A stretch of DNA of 64,000 nucleotides from contig NZ_JACIFY010000004.1 of the NCBI RefSeq assembly GCF_014197615.1, positions 124,001 to 188,000 on the forward strand. The letters run 5' to 3'. The DNA is from Rhizobium esperanzae (GTDB lineage Bacteria > Pseudomonadota > Alphaproteobacteria > Rhizobiales > Rhizobiaceae). Positions 27,390 through 35,477 of the stretch are shown piece by piece (the first letter of the stretch is position 1; every line of letters starts with the position of its first letter). The position numbers and the translations under genes were made by a program. The notes beneath the pieces were generated by a model. The model saw only the letters and a program-made list of their open reading frames with translations, was not told where the DNA came from and did not search any database.

Positions 27390-28301
27390 TTAGCTGCGGA
27401 ACAGCGTGAGGATGTTCTGAGCGCTGGAGTTGGCGATCGACAGCGACTGGATGGCCAGCTGCTGCTGGGTTTGCAACGCCGTCAGCTTACTCGACTCCTC
27501 CTCCATATTGGCATCGACGAGGCGGCCGACGCCCGAGTCGATCGAATCGCTCAGCGCTCCTACGAAGTTTTCCTGCAAGTCGATGCGGGTGGAAATCGAG
27601 CCGAGCTGCGATGCAGCCTTAGTCATCGCATTCAGGCCGGCCTCGATCGACGTCAGGGCCATGGAGATCTCAACCGAGCCGAAGGTGCTGATGTCCATCG
27701 AATAGATCGAACCGATCGTGCCGTATGACGTGCCGATAATGCCGGAGGTCGTGTCGATCGTGCCGGTCGAGGTCATGCCGAAGAGAACGTTGCCCGAAGA
27801 GCTCGTGTCCAGAATGTAGTCCGTCGTCTTGACTGACACATTGCCGTTGCCATCGCGCACGAAGGTGGAAACCACGCTTTTGGTGCCGTTAGCGCCGGCA
27901 ACCCAGTTTTCACCGGAGAAAGAAGCGGATTGGGCGATGCTGAGCAGCTGCTGCTGCAACTGACCGATTTCTTCTTGGACCTTGGTCTTGTCGACGCCCT
28001 TTTCGGTCGCGGCGACGATCTTCGCCTTGATTTCGCTGATGACGTCGATGGCGCTGCTCATTGCGGAGTAAGCCGTGTCGACCTTGGCGGCGCCGAGGCC
28101 GAGAGCGTCGGAGACGGCGGAGAGTGCCTTGTTGTCAGAACGCATGGTCGTTGCGATCGACCAGTAGGCGGCGTTGTCGGACGCTTTTTCGACGCGATAA
28201 CCCGACGATACGCGGTTCTGCGTCGCCTCAAGGCCGTCATTGATTCCACGGAGTGTCTGAAGAGCGGCCATCGCCGCAACGTTCGTCAAAATGCTGGTCA
28301 T
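27390..28301 (-). CDS. flaC: Flagellin (FlaC-like)
   Basis: 303 residues. Conserved flagellin ends: MAALQTLRGINDGLEATQNR with VSSGYRVEKASDNAAYWSIA, and LTALQTQQQLAIQSLSIANS near the C-terminus. Belongs to the short 'complex flagellum' flagellins of rhizobia. RBS AAGGGG, 9-10 bases from the ATG. Its promoter region matches that of flaB, and its own terminator follows, so it is probably monocistronic. Confidence 0.93.
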   Translation of the reverse strand: MTSILTNVAAMAALQTLRGINDGLEATQNRVSSGYRVEKASDNAAYWSIATTMRSDNKALSAVSDALGLGAAKVDTAYSAMSSAIDVISEIKAKIVAATEKGVDKTKVQEEIGQLQQQLLSIAQSASFSGENWVAGANGTKSVVSTFVRDGNGNVSVKTTDYILDTSSSGNVLFGMTSTGTIDTTSGIIGTSYGTIGSIYSMDISTFGSVEISMALTSIEAGLNAMTKAASQLGSISTRIDLQENFVGALSDSIDSGVGRLVDANMEEESSKLTALQTQQQLAIQSLSIANSSAQNILTLFRS

Positions 28302-28373
28302 GAAATGATTGCCCCTTGTTGGCAGTTGAAAGGAAGGGACATTCCGGAAAGCTACCGGGAACGGGGACCAGCC

Positions 28374-28408
28374 TCATGCCTGTTAACCGGTTCTTAAATT
28401 TGGTTAAC
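28374..28408 (-). promoter_or_regulatory. Upstream element of flaC: paired GTTAAC sites and GGCATGA
   Basis: GTTAACC (28382-28388) and GGTTAAC (28402-28408) form an inverted pair centred 94 bases upstream of the flaC ATG; GGCATGA (minus strand, 28374-28380) lies next to it. The same arrangement is found at the same distance from flaB. Likely promoter/activator region; Rem is the candidate activator. Confidence 0.6.
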
Positions 28409-28467
28409 CCGCCGTCTCGTTGGAGGCAGAAGACAGCATTATGGTTAATCGATCGTTAACAGACATT

Positions 28468-28498
28468 AAAAAAGCCGCGCTCCATCGAAGCGCGGCTT
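28468..28498 (-). terminator. Terminator of flaB
   Basis: 10-bp stem AAGCCGCGCT/AGCGCGGCTT with a 7-base loop, followed by TTTTTT on the minus strand (28473-28468). A standard rho-independent terminator 50 bp past the flaB stop. Confidence 0.88.
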
Positions 28499-28548
28499 GA
28501 TTGCTGGGGGCCCGCCGGAGATCGGCGGGCCGATATTTCTGCGGGTTA

Positions 28549-29457
28549 TTAGCCGCGGAACAGCGAGAGGATGGTCTGCGAAGAGGAGTTCGCGATCGAC
28601 AGCGACTGGACGGCCAGCTGCTGCTGGGTCTGCAGGGCGCTGAGCTTGGACGATTCCTCTTCCATGTCGGCGTCGACGAGACGGCCGACACCGGAGTCGA
28701 TCGAGTCGCTGAGCGCGGAGACGAAGTTTTCCTGCAGTTCGATACGCTTGGAAACCGAGCCGAGAGCAGCGCCGGCGCTGGTCATGGACTTCAGAGCCGC
28801 TTCAACGTTGGTCAGAGCCGACTGGATCTGGCCGAGGGTGAAGTTGGTGATGTTCATCGAGTAGACAGAACCGGTCGCGCCATTCGAAGTACCGAGGATA
28901 CCCGTCGAGGTTTCGACCGCGCCACCGCTCATGCCGAACAGCACGTTGCCCGCGGAGCCGTTGTTGAGAACATAGTCGGTCATCACGACCGAAACGGCGT
29001 TGGAGCCGTCGCGGACGAAGGAGGCAACGACGTTCTTGGTGCCGTTAGCGCCGGCAACCCAGTTTTCGCCGGAGAAGGAAGCCGACTGAGCGACGCTCAG
29101 GAGCTGCTGCTGCAGCTGGCTGATTTCTTCCTGGACCTTGGCTTTGTCGACGCCGTTTTCAGTGGCGGCAACCAGCTTGGCCTTGATGTCGCCGACGACA
29201 TCGATGGCGCTGTCCATGGCGGAGTAAGCGGTGTCGACCTTGGCGGCGCCGAGGCCGAGAGCGTCGGAAACAGCGGAAAGCGCCTTGTTATCGGAACGCA
29301 TGGTCGTTGCGATCGACCAGTAGGCAGCGTTGTCGGCAGCCTTGCCGACGCGATAGCCGGACGAAACGTGGGCCTGGGTCGTCTGGAGACCCTGGTTGAC
29401 GCCACGCAGAGTCTGGAGGGCTGCCATTGCAGCGTTATTGGTATTGATGCTCGTCAT
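28549..29457 (-). CDS. flaB: Flagellin (FlaB-like)
   Basis: 302 residues, near-identical to the next flagellin over most of its length, with differences mainly in short central stretches. Conserved N-terminus (NTNNAAMAALQTLRGVNQGL, VSSGYRVGKAADNAAYWSIA) and C-terminus (LSALQTQQQLAVQSLSIANS). RBS AAGGGG upstream. Own upstream element and own terminator. Confidence 0.94.
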   Translation of the reverse strand: MTSINTNNAAMAALQTLRGVNQGLQTTQAHVSSGYRVGKAADNAAYWSIATTMRSDNKALSAVSDALGLGAAKVDTAYSAMDSAIDVVGDIKAKLVAATENGVDKAKVQEEISQLQQQLLSVAQSASFSGENWVAGANGTKNVVASFVRDGSNAVSVVMTDYVLNNGSAGNVLFGMSGGAVETSTGILGTSNGATGSVYSMNITNFTLGQIQSALTNVEAALKSMTSAGAALGSVSKRIELQENFVSALSDSIDSGVGRLVDADMEEESSKLSALQTQQQLAVQSLSIANSSSQTILSLFRG

Positions 29458-29530
29458 AGTTTGTTTGCCCCTTGTTGGCAGATTTTAAGAAGGGACATTC
29501 CGGATTTCGGCCGGCCCACAGCGATCAGCA

Positions 29531-29563
29531 TCATGCCTGTTAACCATTCTCGTTAAGGTTAAC
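29531..29563 (-). promoter_or_regulatory. Upstream element of flaB: paired GTTAAC sites and GGCATGA
   Basis: GTTAACC (29539-29545) and GGTTAAC (29557-29563) pair, centred 94 bases upstream of the flaB ATG, with GGCATGA on the minus strand at 29531-29537. Matches flaC in spacing to the start codon. Confidence 0.6.
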
Positions 29564-29682
29564 TCGCCGTTTCGATGGGCCTAGAAAACAGCAAGATGGT
29601 TAAGGAAAGCTAAATTGGAATTGAAAATAACGTAAAAATATCGGGCACTTAGATGGATTTTCATTAACCTTATATTAAAACA

Positions 29683-29715
29683 TTTCGCGGCCGGGGGGTG
29701 ACCCGGGCCGCGAAA
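29683..29715 (-). terminator. Terminator of flaA
   Basis: 10-bp stem TTTCGCGGCC/GGCCGCGAAA with a 13-base loop, followed on the minus strand by TGTTTTAATAT. 25 bp past the flaA stop. Confidence 0.78.
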
Positions 29716-29740
29716 CTTGGAAACCTTGTGCCGACCGCTC

Positions 29741-30646
29741 TTAGCGGAAGAGCGACAGGATGTTCTGCGAAGAGGAGTTCGCGATCGACAGCGACTGGAT
29801 CGCCAGCTGCTGCTGGGTCTGCAGGGCGCTGAGCTTGGACGATTCTTCTTCCATGTTGGCGTCGACGAGGCGGCCGACACCGGAGTCGATCGAGGCGCTG
29901 AGGGCGCTGACGAAGCTGTCCTGGTTGTCGATGCGCTTGGAGAGCGAGCCGAGAGCAGCACCGGCGCTGGTCATGGACTTCAGAGCCGATTCGACGTTGC
30001 TCAGAGCCGTCTGGATCTGGCCAGCGGTGAAGTTGGTGATGTTCATCGAGTAGATCGAACCGGTCGCGCCAGTCGACGTACCGAGGATACCCGTCGAGGT
30101 TTCGACCGAACCGCCGCTCATGCCGAACAGAACGTTGCCCGCAGAGCCGTTGTTGAGAACGTAATCGGTCGTGGTGACCGAAACGGCGTTGGAGCCGTCG
30201 CGGACGAACGAGGAGACAACGCTCTTGGTGCCGGAAGCGCCGGCGACCCAGTTTTCGCCGTTGAAGGAAGCCGACTGAGCCACGCTCAGGAGCTGCTGCT
30301 GCAGCTGGCCGATTTCTTCCTGGACCTTGGCCTTGTCGACGCCGTTTTCAGTGGCGGCAACCAGCTTGGCCTTGATGTCGCCGACGACGTCGATGGCGCT
30401 GTCCATGGCGGTGTAAGCGGTGTCGACCTTCGCAGCGCCTACGCCGAGAGCGTCGGAAACGGCAGAAAGTGCCTTGTTGTCCGAGCGCATGGTCGTTGCG
30501 ATCGACCAATAAGCCGCGTTGTCGGATGCCTTGCCGACACGATAGCCGGACGAAACGTGAGCCTGGGTTGACTGCAGACCCTGGTTGACGTTGCGCAGCG
30601 TCTGGAGAGCGGCCTGTGCGGAAGTGTTGGTGTTAATGCTTGTCAT
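29741..30646 (-). CDS. flaA: Flagellin, first of the tandem array (FlaA-like)
   Basis: 301 residues. Flagellin D0/D1 helices at both ends (LQTLRNVNQGLQSTQAHVSS; LQTQQQLAIQSLSIANSSSQ), short central region (residues about 150-200, GSAGNVLFGMSGGSVETSTG). Probably the main filament subunit, by analogy with FlaA of other rhizobia. RBS AGGGGA 7 bases upstream. Divergent from a GT41 glycosyltransferase gene. Lacks the paired GTTAAC sites of flaB and flaC but keeps the (A)GCATGA motif. Confidence 0.94.
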   Translation of the reverse strand: MTSINTNTSAQAALQTLRNVNQGLQSTQAHVSSGYRVGKASDNAAYWSIATTMRSDNKALSAVSDALGVGAAKVDTAYTAMDSAIDVVGDIKAKLVAATENGVDKAKVQEEIGQLQQQLLSVAQSASFNGENWVAGASGTKSVVSSFVRDGSNAVSVTTTDYVLNNGSAGNVLFGMSGGSVETSTGILGTSTGATGSIYSMNITNFTAGQIQTALSNVESALKSMTSAGAALGSLSKRIDNQDSFVSALSASIDSGVGRLVDANMEEESSKLSALQTQQQLAIQSLSIANSSSQNILSLFR

Positions 30647-31078
30647 AAATCTGTCCCCTGGAAACTAGATACAAAAAGGAGGACATACCGGACTGTAGTA
30701 CCGGCGATGACGGACCAGCTTCATGCTACTCGGCGCCTTTTTTGTTTGGCCCAAACCCGTCATGTCCAGGGCAATCTCGCAGCCAATGCTTGCCAACTTC
30801 TTAAAAATGGAGCGCCCGTGCCGGCCCCTTACATCGCATAGTTAATGCCGACTGAATCTATTCCTTCGCATGCTAACATACGGGGAAAGAAACCGTTTCC
30901 TGTCTGCAAAGGAAGCGTCTTCGTGCGGCGCACCGGTTTCAAGCAAGCTTCGCATGCCAATGTGGCAGCCGCCGGGAGAGCATCATCGGATCGATCCACC
31001 TGTTTTCGGTGGAGGACGGCTCGTGCCCGCCCGGCGATCGACAGCCATGCCAGAACATTTCCTTTACGGAGTTGGGTT
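30647..31078. promoter_or_regulatory. Divergent flaA / GT41 glycosyltransferase intergenic region
   Basis: 432 bp without a credible gene. Near flaA, the minus-strand motif AGCATGA (30721-30727) and the leader box TCCGGTATGTCC (30682-30693) match other flagellin leaders. The run CGCCTTTTTTGTTTGG follows at 30733-30748. Upstream of the glycosyltransferase no promoter box is clear; the start is set by GGAG at 31068-31071. Confidence 0.5.
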
Positions 31079-32995
31079 TTGAACAGCAAAGTTTCGTTCT
31101 CTGCGGCATCCAGAGACTACCAGGCGGGCCGCTACACACAGTCGTTGGCGACGCTCAACCAGCTCATGGATATCCAGCAGGACGCCAAGACCTATGCGCT
31201 GCTGGCCAAAAACCTCGTGCAGCTCGGCTTCAAGGCCGATGCCGCGAAAGCCTATGGCCTGGCCGGTAATTGCGAAGGACCGAATGCCTACGAATACCAG
31301 AAACAGGCTGCCAAGCTGCATTACGAGACCGGCAACGATGACGATGCGCTGCTGATCGCCATGCGCAACCTCGCGAAGGCACAGGAGGATGCCGAACTCG
31401 CCTTCATCATCACGGCGATCTATCTGAAGCGTCAGCAGCGCGATATCATTCGTCCGTTCAAGACGGTGCTGTCACAGAGTGCCAATCCCGATCATATGCG
31501 CCTGGCCGCCCTGCTTCTGAGCGACGATCTGAACGACGCGACCAACCAGAGCCTCTCGCGCAACCTCTTCAAGCGGTTTCCCGGCAATCACGCGTTCCGC
31601 TTTCTACATCTGGTTTTCGCCCGCGAATTCAATGAGTTCGAAGAGGCCACCAAACATCAGGCGGTGATCGACGCTGCACTCGCAAAGGGCGATCTCGATA
31701 TCCTGCGCAAGGATAATCCGTTCTATCATCTGCACTGGTGCGGCAACGAAGACCATAACCGCTATGCAACGATCGGTACTACCCCCCTCAATCCGGAACG
31801 GGTAGCCTTCCGCCGCAACCAGCCGCACAGCTGGTCGGACAAGATCCGGATCGGCTACATGTCATCGGACTTCTGGGATCGCCATGCGACGATGAAGCTC
31901 CTGCAGCGCATCCTGGAACTGCACGACAAGGACCGGTTCGAGGTGACGCTCTTCTGTCATACGGGTCCGGAATACCTGAAGCACAACGTGACCGACCGCA
32001 GCCGCTGGGGCCGGATCGTCGATATTCACGGCTTCTCCGACCAAGCGGTGCTTTCAGTCGTGCGCGAGCATAATATCGACATCATGGTCGACCTGAAGGG
32101 CCATACCTCCGGCAGTCGCGCGACAGCCTTCAACCTGCCGCTGGCGCCGGTGCATGTCGGCTGGCTCGGTTTCCCTGGCAGCACCGTCAACATCGACCTC
32201 GACTACGTGATCGGCGACCATTCGGTATTGCCCGAGGTGGCCAAGCCCTTCTATCATGAGAAATTCTGCCGGCTGCCGGAAAGCTATCAGCCGAACGACC
32301 CGATGCACCGTCCGAAGCCGCGCGCCGTCACCCGCGAGCAGCTCGGTCTGCCGGAAGACGCCTTCATCTTCGCGTCCTTCAACGGCAACCGCAAGATTAC
32401 GCCTGAGGTCGTCCATAGCTGGTGCCGTATTCTCAAGCGCGCGTCGAACAGCGTGCTCTGGCTGATGGCGAACACACCGCGCAACCAGGCAAATCTCTTG
32501 AAGCAATTCCAGGCGGCGGGGATTTCGCCGAAGCGGATCATCTTCTGCCCGCGCGCTCACTATGAAGACCACATCGACCGGCAGCAGGCGGCCGATATCG
32601 GCATCGATACGTTCCCGGTCAACGGCCATACGACCACCTCGGAGCAGCTTTGGGGCGGCCTGCCGGTGCTGACCCTCAAAGGCACCAACTTCGCCTCACG
32701 CGTCAGCGAGAGCCTGCTGAGAGCCATCGATCTGCCTGAGCTCGTGGCAGACGACTTGCAGGCCTACGAGGACCTTGCCGTCGAGCTGGCCGAAAATCCA
32801 GGGCGGATCGCCGAATACAAGGCGCACCTCAAGGAGAAGCGCTATATCGCGCCGCTCTTCGATGCCGAACGCTTCTGCCACCATCTGGAGCGGGCCTATG
32901 AAATCATGGCCGGGCGCGCCAAGCAGGGTCTCGCACCCGACCACATGGACATTGCGGCGCTGCCGCCGCGCACGGCGCCGTTCGCGGCCGAGTGA
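31079..32995 (+). CDS. O-GlcNAc-transferase-like (GT41) glycosyltransferase
   Basis: 638 residues from TTG 31079 (GGAG 7 bases upstream; the reading frame is open to 30845 but the extra part looks unlike a protein). Residues 1-235 are helical and TPR-like (SRDYQAGRYTQSLATLNQLM). From about 255 on is the OGT/SPINDLY catalytic region: RIGYMSSDFWDRHATMKLL with the His (269) equivalent to the OGT active-site His, VDLKGHTSGSRATAFN, VGWLGFPGSTVN, CRLPESYQPND, FASFNGNRKITPEVVHSW and FPVNGHTTTSEQLWGGLPVL. Such enzymes transfer GlcNAc or fucose from nucleotide sugars to Ser/Thr of proteins. Divergent from flaA, so flagellin is the obvious candidate acceptor; that is inference. Confidence 0.82.
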   Translation: MNSKVSFSAASRDYQAGRYTQSLATLNQLMDIQQDAKTYALLAKNLVQLGFKADAAKAYGLAGNCEGPNAYEYQKQAAKLHYETGNDDDALLIAMRNLAKAQEDAELAFIITAIYLKRQQRDIIRPFKTVLSQSANPDHMRLAALLLSDDLNDATNQSLSRNLFKRFPGNHAFRFLHLVFAREFNEFEEATKHQAVIDAALAKGDLDILRKDNPFYHLHWCGNEDHNRYATIGTTPLNPERVAFRRNQPHSWSDKIRIGYMSSDFWDRHATMKLLQRILELHDKDRFEVTLFCHTGPEYLKHNVTDRSRWGRIVDIHGFSDQAVLSVVREHNIDIMVDLKGHTSGSRATAFNLPLAPVHVGWLGFPGSTVNIDLDYVIGDHSVLPEVAKPFYHEKFCRLPESYQPNDPMHRPKPRAVTREQLGLPEDAFIFASFNGNRKITPEVVHSWCRILKRASNSVLWLMANTPRNQANLLKQFQAAGISPKRIIFCPRAHYEDHIDRQQAADIGIDTFPVNGHTTTSEQLWGGLPVLTLKGTNFASRVSESLLRAIDLPELVADDLQAYEDLAVELAENPGRIAEYKAHLKEKRYIAPLFDAERFCHHLERAYEIMAGRAKQGLAPDHMDIAALPPRTAPFAAE

Positions 32996-33014
32996 GGCTT
33001 TTTGAGACGGAATA

Positions 33015-33046
33015 CCCGCTGAAGCGATCCTGTTCGCCTCAGCGGG
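33015..33046. terminator. Bidirectional terminator between the GT41 gene and the lrp-like gene
   Basis: 13-bp stem CCCGCTGAAGCGA / TCGCCTCAGCGGG with one mismatch and a 6-base loop, between two convergent genes. Followed by AATTTACCTCTTTG on the plus strand; only weakly T-rich. Confidence 0.6.
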
Positions 33047-33049
33047 AAT

Positions 33050-33529
33050 TTACCTCTTTGCAATCAGTTCACGCCCGATACGTTTAGGCGGCTCTCTCCG
33101 CAGAACGATGGCCGTCGTGACCGAGCCGTAGCGTGCAATGGCATCGACGATGCTTTCAAGGTGGGCCGGCGTGGGAACAATGGCTTTCAGGTGAAAACAA
33201 TCCTCTCCTGTCAGCCTTAGAACCTCAATAATCTCAGGCATATCGGAAAACTGCTTCAGGCATGTCTTGATATGCTCGTGCGTGGTGCGCAAGCGGATAA
33301 CGGCCATCATGCCAAGTCCGACCGCGGCGGGGTCGATGACGGCTCTGTAGGCCTCGATGATACCGCGTTCTTCAAGCCGTTTGAGACGCTCCGACGTGGC
33401 CGGCTGCGAAAGGCCGACCTTCCTTCCGAGCTCGGAGACGCTGATGCGTCCATCATCCTGCAAGACTTCGATGATGGCGATGTCGGTCGGATCGAGATCC
33501 GGTGTGGTATCGGTGCGCTTTGCCATCAA
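33050..33529 (-). CDS. Lrp/AsnC-family transcriptional regulator
   Basis: 159 residues. N-terminal winged HTH (RISVELGRKVGLSQPATSER-like, from ISVSELGRKVGLSQPATSER) and a C-terminal RAM ligand domain (LRLTGEDCFHLKAIVPTPAH, which carries the GxxD-like TGEDCF turn). Divergent from the hydrolase gene, 101 bp away, which it may control. Ligand not predictable. Confidence 0.9.
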   Translation of the reverse strand: MMAKRTDTTPDLDPTDIAIIEVLQDDGRISVSELGRKVGLSQPATSERLKRLEERGIIEAYRAVIDPAAVGLGMMAVIRLRTTHEHIKTCLKQFSDMPEIIEVLRLTGEDCFHLKAIVPTPAHLESIVDAIARYGSVTTAIVLRREPPKRIGRELIAKR

Positions 33530-33630
33530 CCTTCAATCTATCGGATTACCCCGTACTTTTCCGATAGATGCCAATTTGGTTCGCAGGTGTAAACCGCCAT
33601 ACTTCCGCTGAAGCGAAGAAGAGGCGAGAT

Positions 33631-34164
33631 ATGACCGAATTCATTCATCTGCCGGGCATCGGCAATTCCGGACACACACACTGGCAGAGCCGTTGGGAAA
33701 ATGCCAATCCAGCCATACGCCGTTTTGCGCCAGCGAGCTGGGATCAGCCGGATCTTTCCGACTGGGTCGAAGCCTTGGACCAAGCGGTGCGCAGAGCCAG
33801 AACACCACCTGTCCTCGTGGCGCATAGTCTTGCCTGCCTGCTTGTAGCACTTTGGCACCAGCGTGCCCCTTCGCCGATCAAGGGAGCGTTCCTCGCCGCC
33901 GTGCCAGACCCTCTGTCTTCGCACTTTCCTGCGGACGCTGCAGGCTTTGCAGATGTACCGCAAACGCCGTTCGGCTTTCGATCGCTGATCGTTGCAAGCA
34001 CCAATGACCCCTATGGTTCGCTGCCCTATGCCGAAACGCGGGCAAAGCAATGGGGCAGCGAATTGAAAATCATCGGCGCGGCCGGCCACATCAATGGCCA
34101 AAGTGATCTGGGTGATTGGCCCGAAGGTCTGGAATTGCTGATGGATTTCGCGAACCGCGCATAG
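33631..34164 (+). CDS. RBBP9/YdeN-family serine hydrolase
   Basis: 177 residues, alpha/beta hydrolase. Start ATG at 33631 with GAGG upstream, matching the family start (FIHLPGIGNSGHTHWQSRWE). Catalytic triad visible: nucleophile Ser in VLVAHSLACLL, Asp in STNDPYGS and His in GAAGHINGQSDLGDWPEG. Physiological substrate of this family is unknown in bacteria. Paired with the divergent Lrp-type regulator. Confidence 0.85.
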   Translation: MTEFIHLPGIGNSGHTHWQSRWENANPAIRRFAPASWDQPDLSDWVEALDQAVRRARTPPVLVAHSLACLLVALWHQRAPSPIKGAFLAAVPDPLSSHFPADAAGFADVPQTPFGFRSLIVASTNDPYGSLPYAETRAKQWGSELKIIGAAGHINGQSDLGDWPEGLELLMDFANRA

Positions 34165-34179
34165 CAGAAACCGGCCTAT

Positions 34180-34199
34180 CGAGGAACCGAAGTTCCTCG
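34180..34199. terminator. Hairpin between the hydrolase and fliP
   Basis: Perfect 8-bp stem CGAGGAAC/GTTCCTCG with a CGAA tetraloop in the 60-bp gap between two convergent genes. No T-run on either side, so termination is uncertain. Confidence 0.45.
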
Positions 34200-34224
34200 T
34201 GACCAAAGCAAAGGCCGCAGGCGG

Positions 34225-34962
34225 TCAGTGGAATGAGCGCACCAGGCTGCCGACGAGCAGGTTCCAGCCGTCGATCAGCACGAAGAAGAGAATTTTGAAA
34301 GGCAGCGAGATCGAGGTCGGCGGCAGCATCATCATGCCCATCGCCATGGTGATGGTGGCGACGATCAGGTCGATGACGAGGAACGGCAGCACGACGAGAA
34401 AGCCGATCTCGAAACCGCGGCGAATCTCGGAAATCATGAAGGCCGGGATCAGCACGCGGTAGTCGATCGGATCGGTCGTCTGGATGTTCTGGCCACGTTC
34501 GCGCGCCAGATCGACGAACAGCGCCAGATCCTTGTCGCGAGTATTGGCCGCCATGAAGGTGCGGAAGGGTTCGGCAATACGCTGGACCGCCTCGGTCTCG
34601 TTGATCTGATTGGCAAGCAGCGGCTGCACGCCGTTCTGCCAGGCCTGATCGAAGGTCGGCGACATGACGTAGAAGGTCATGAACAGCGACAGCGACAGCA
34701 GGATCATGTTGGAGGGCGTCGAGGAAAGACCCATGCCCGAGCGCAGGATCGAGAAGGCGATGATGAAGCGCGGGAAGCTCGTCACCATGATCAGGATACC
34801 CGGCGCGACCGAAAGAACGGTCAGCAGGCCGAATGTGCGGATGATCCACGCGGCGACGGAGCCATCGACCGGCACGTTCAACAAGTCAGTCGGCAGCTGC
34901 TGTGCCACCGCCAGTTCCGGCACCACCATCATGGCGGCAAGGAAAACTATGAGACGAATCAT
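34225..34962 (-). CDS. fliP: Flagellar export gate protein FliP
   Basis: 245 residues with a cleavable signal peptide (MIRLIVFLAAMMVVPELAVA) and four membrane segments. FliP signatures RFIIAFSILRSGMGLSSTPS and LIPAFMISEIRRGFEIGFLV. Core of the export pore. It is the last gene of a long operon (flgF to fliP) and overlaps fliL by 4 bases. Confidence 0.95.
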   Translation of the reverse strand: MIRLIVFLAAMMVVPELAVAQQLPTDLLNVPVDGSVAAWIIRTFGLLTVLSVAPGILIMVTSFPRFIIAFSILRSGMGLSSTPSNMILLSLSLFMTFYVMSPTFDQAWQNGVQPLLANQINETEAVQRIAEPFRTFMAANTRDKDLALFVDLARERGQNIQTTDPIDYRVLIPAFMISEIRRGFEIGFLVVLPFLVIDLIVATITMAMGMMMLPPTSISLPFKILFFVLIDGWNLLVGSLVRSFH

Positions 34963-35465
34963 TCGATGACAAATGTCCTGAACATGACCTTCGATACCCG
35001 CCCTTGCGAGCGAAGGTCAACACGTTCCTGTATGTCATCCTTGAGATATTGAAAGCCCCGCGGCCCCTCGATCTGCTGCAGGGAAACGGTCCTGATATAG
35101 GCGAGGATATCCTGATGAATATCCTCGGAAACCTTCACGTCAGGCGGCCCGTTGAACATCAGCGCGACCTCGAGTCGCACCCAGTTTTCCGAGGGGTAGG
35201 CAAGGTTCGAGGTGATCGGCTCGAGCTGGACGATGTTGTTGGCCTCGGTCGAGATGCGGGCCAGGCCTTCCTCGGCCTTTTTCTTGGCATCGGCGTCCTT
35301 GGCCTGCTCGGCCTCCTTGGCGCCCTTGATGTTGGGCGCGACGATCGTGCCAACCGCCCAGCCGCCGCCGGCGCCGAGGAGCGTCAGGACGGCGATGCCG
35401 ATGATCGTCATCAGCGGGCCGGATTTCTTCTTTGGTTGGCCTGCGCTTGTGTCTTCGTCTGCCAT
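34959..35465 (-). CDS. fliL: Flagellar basal-body protein FliL
   Basis: 168 residues. One N-terminal membrane segment (GPLMTIIGIAVLTLLGAGGG, residues 16-36), a periplasmic linker rich in Lys/Ala/Glu, then YPSENWVRLEVALMFNGPPD and the C-terminal SKVMFRTFVIE strand that defines FliL. Supports stator function around MotAB. Confidence 0.92.
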   Translation of the reverse strand: MADEDTSAGQPKKKSGPLMTIIGIAVLTLLGAGGGWAVGTIVAPNIKGAKEAEQAKDADAKKKAEEGLARISTEANNIVQLEPITSNLAYPSENWVRLEVALMFNGPPDVKVSEDIHQDILAYIRTVSLQQIEGPRGFQYLKDDIQERVDLRSQGRVSKVMFRTFVIE

Positions 35466-35477
35466 CGTCGTTCAGCC

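Noticed and set aside
26129..30646. Four similar blocks about 1.1 kb apart that could look like a repeat array
   Set aside because: They are paralogous flagellin genes, not CRISPR or a mobile element; no short spaced repeats occur.
30829..31089. 86-codon minus-strand frame in the flaA/GT41 gap
   Set aside because: Overlaps the GT41 start region, no ribosome site, no similarity to a known protein.
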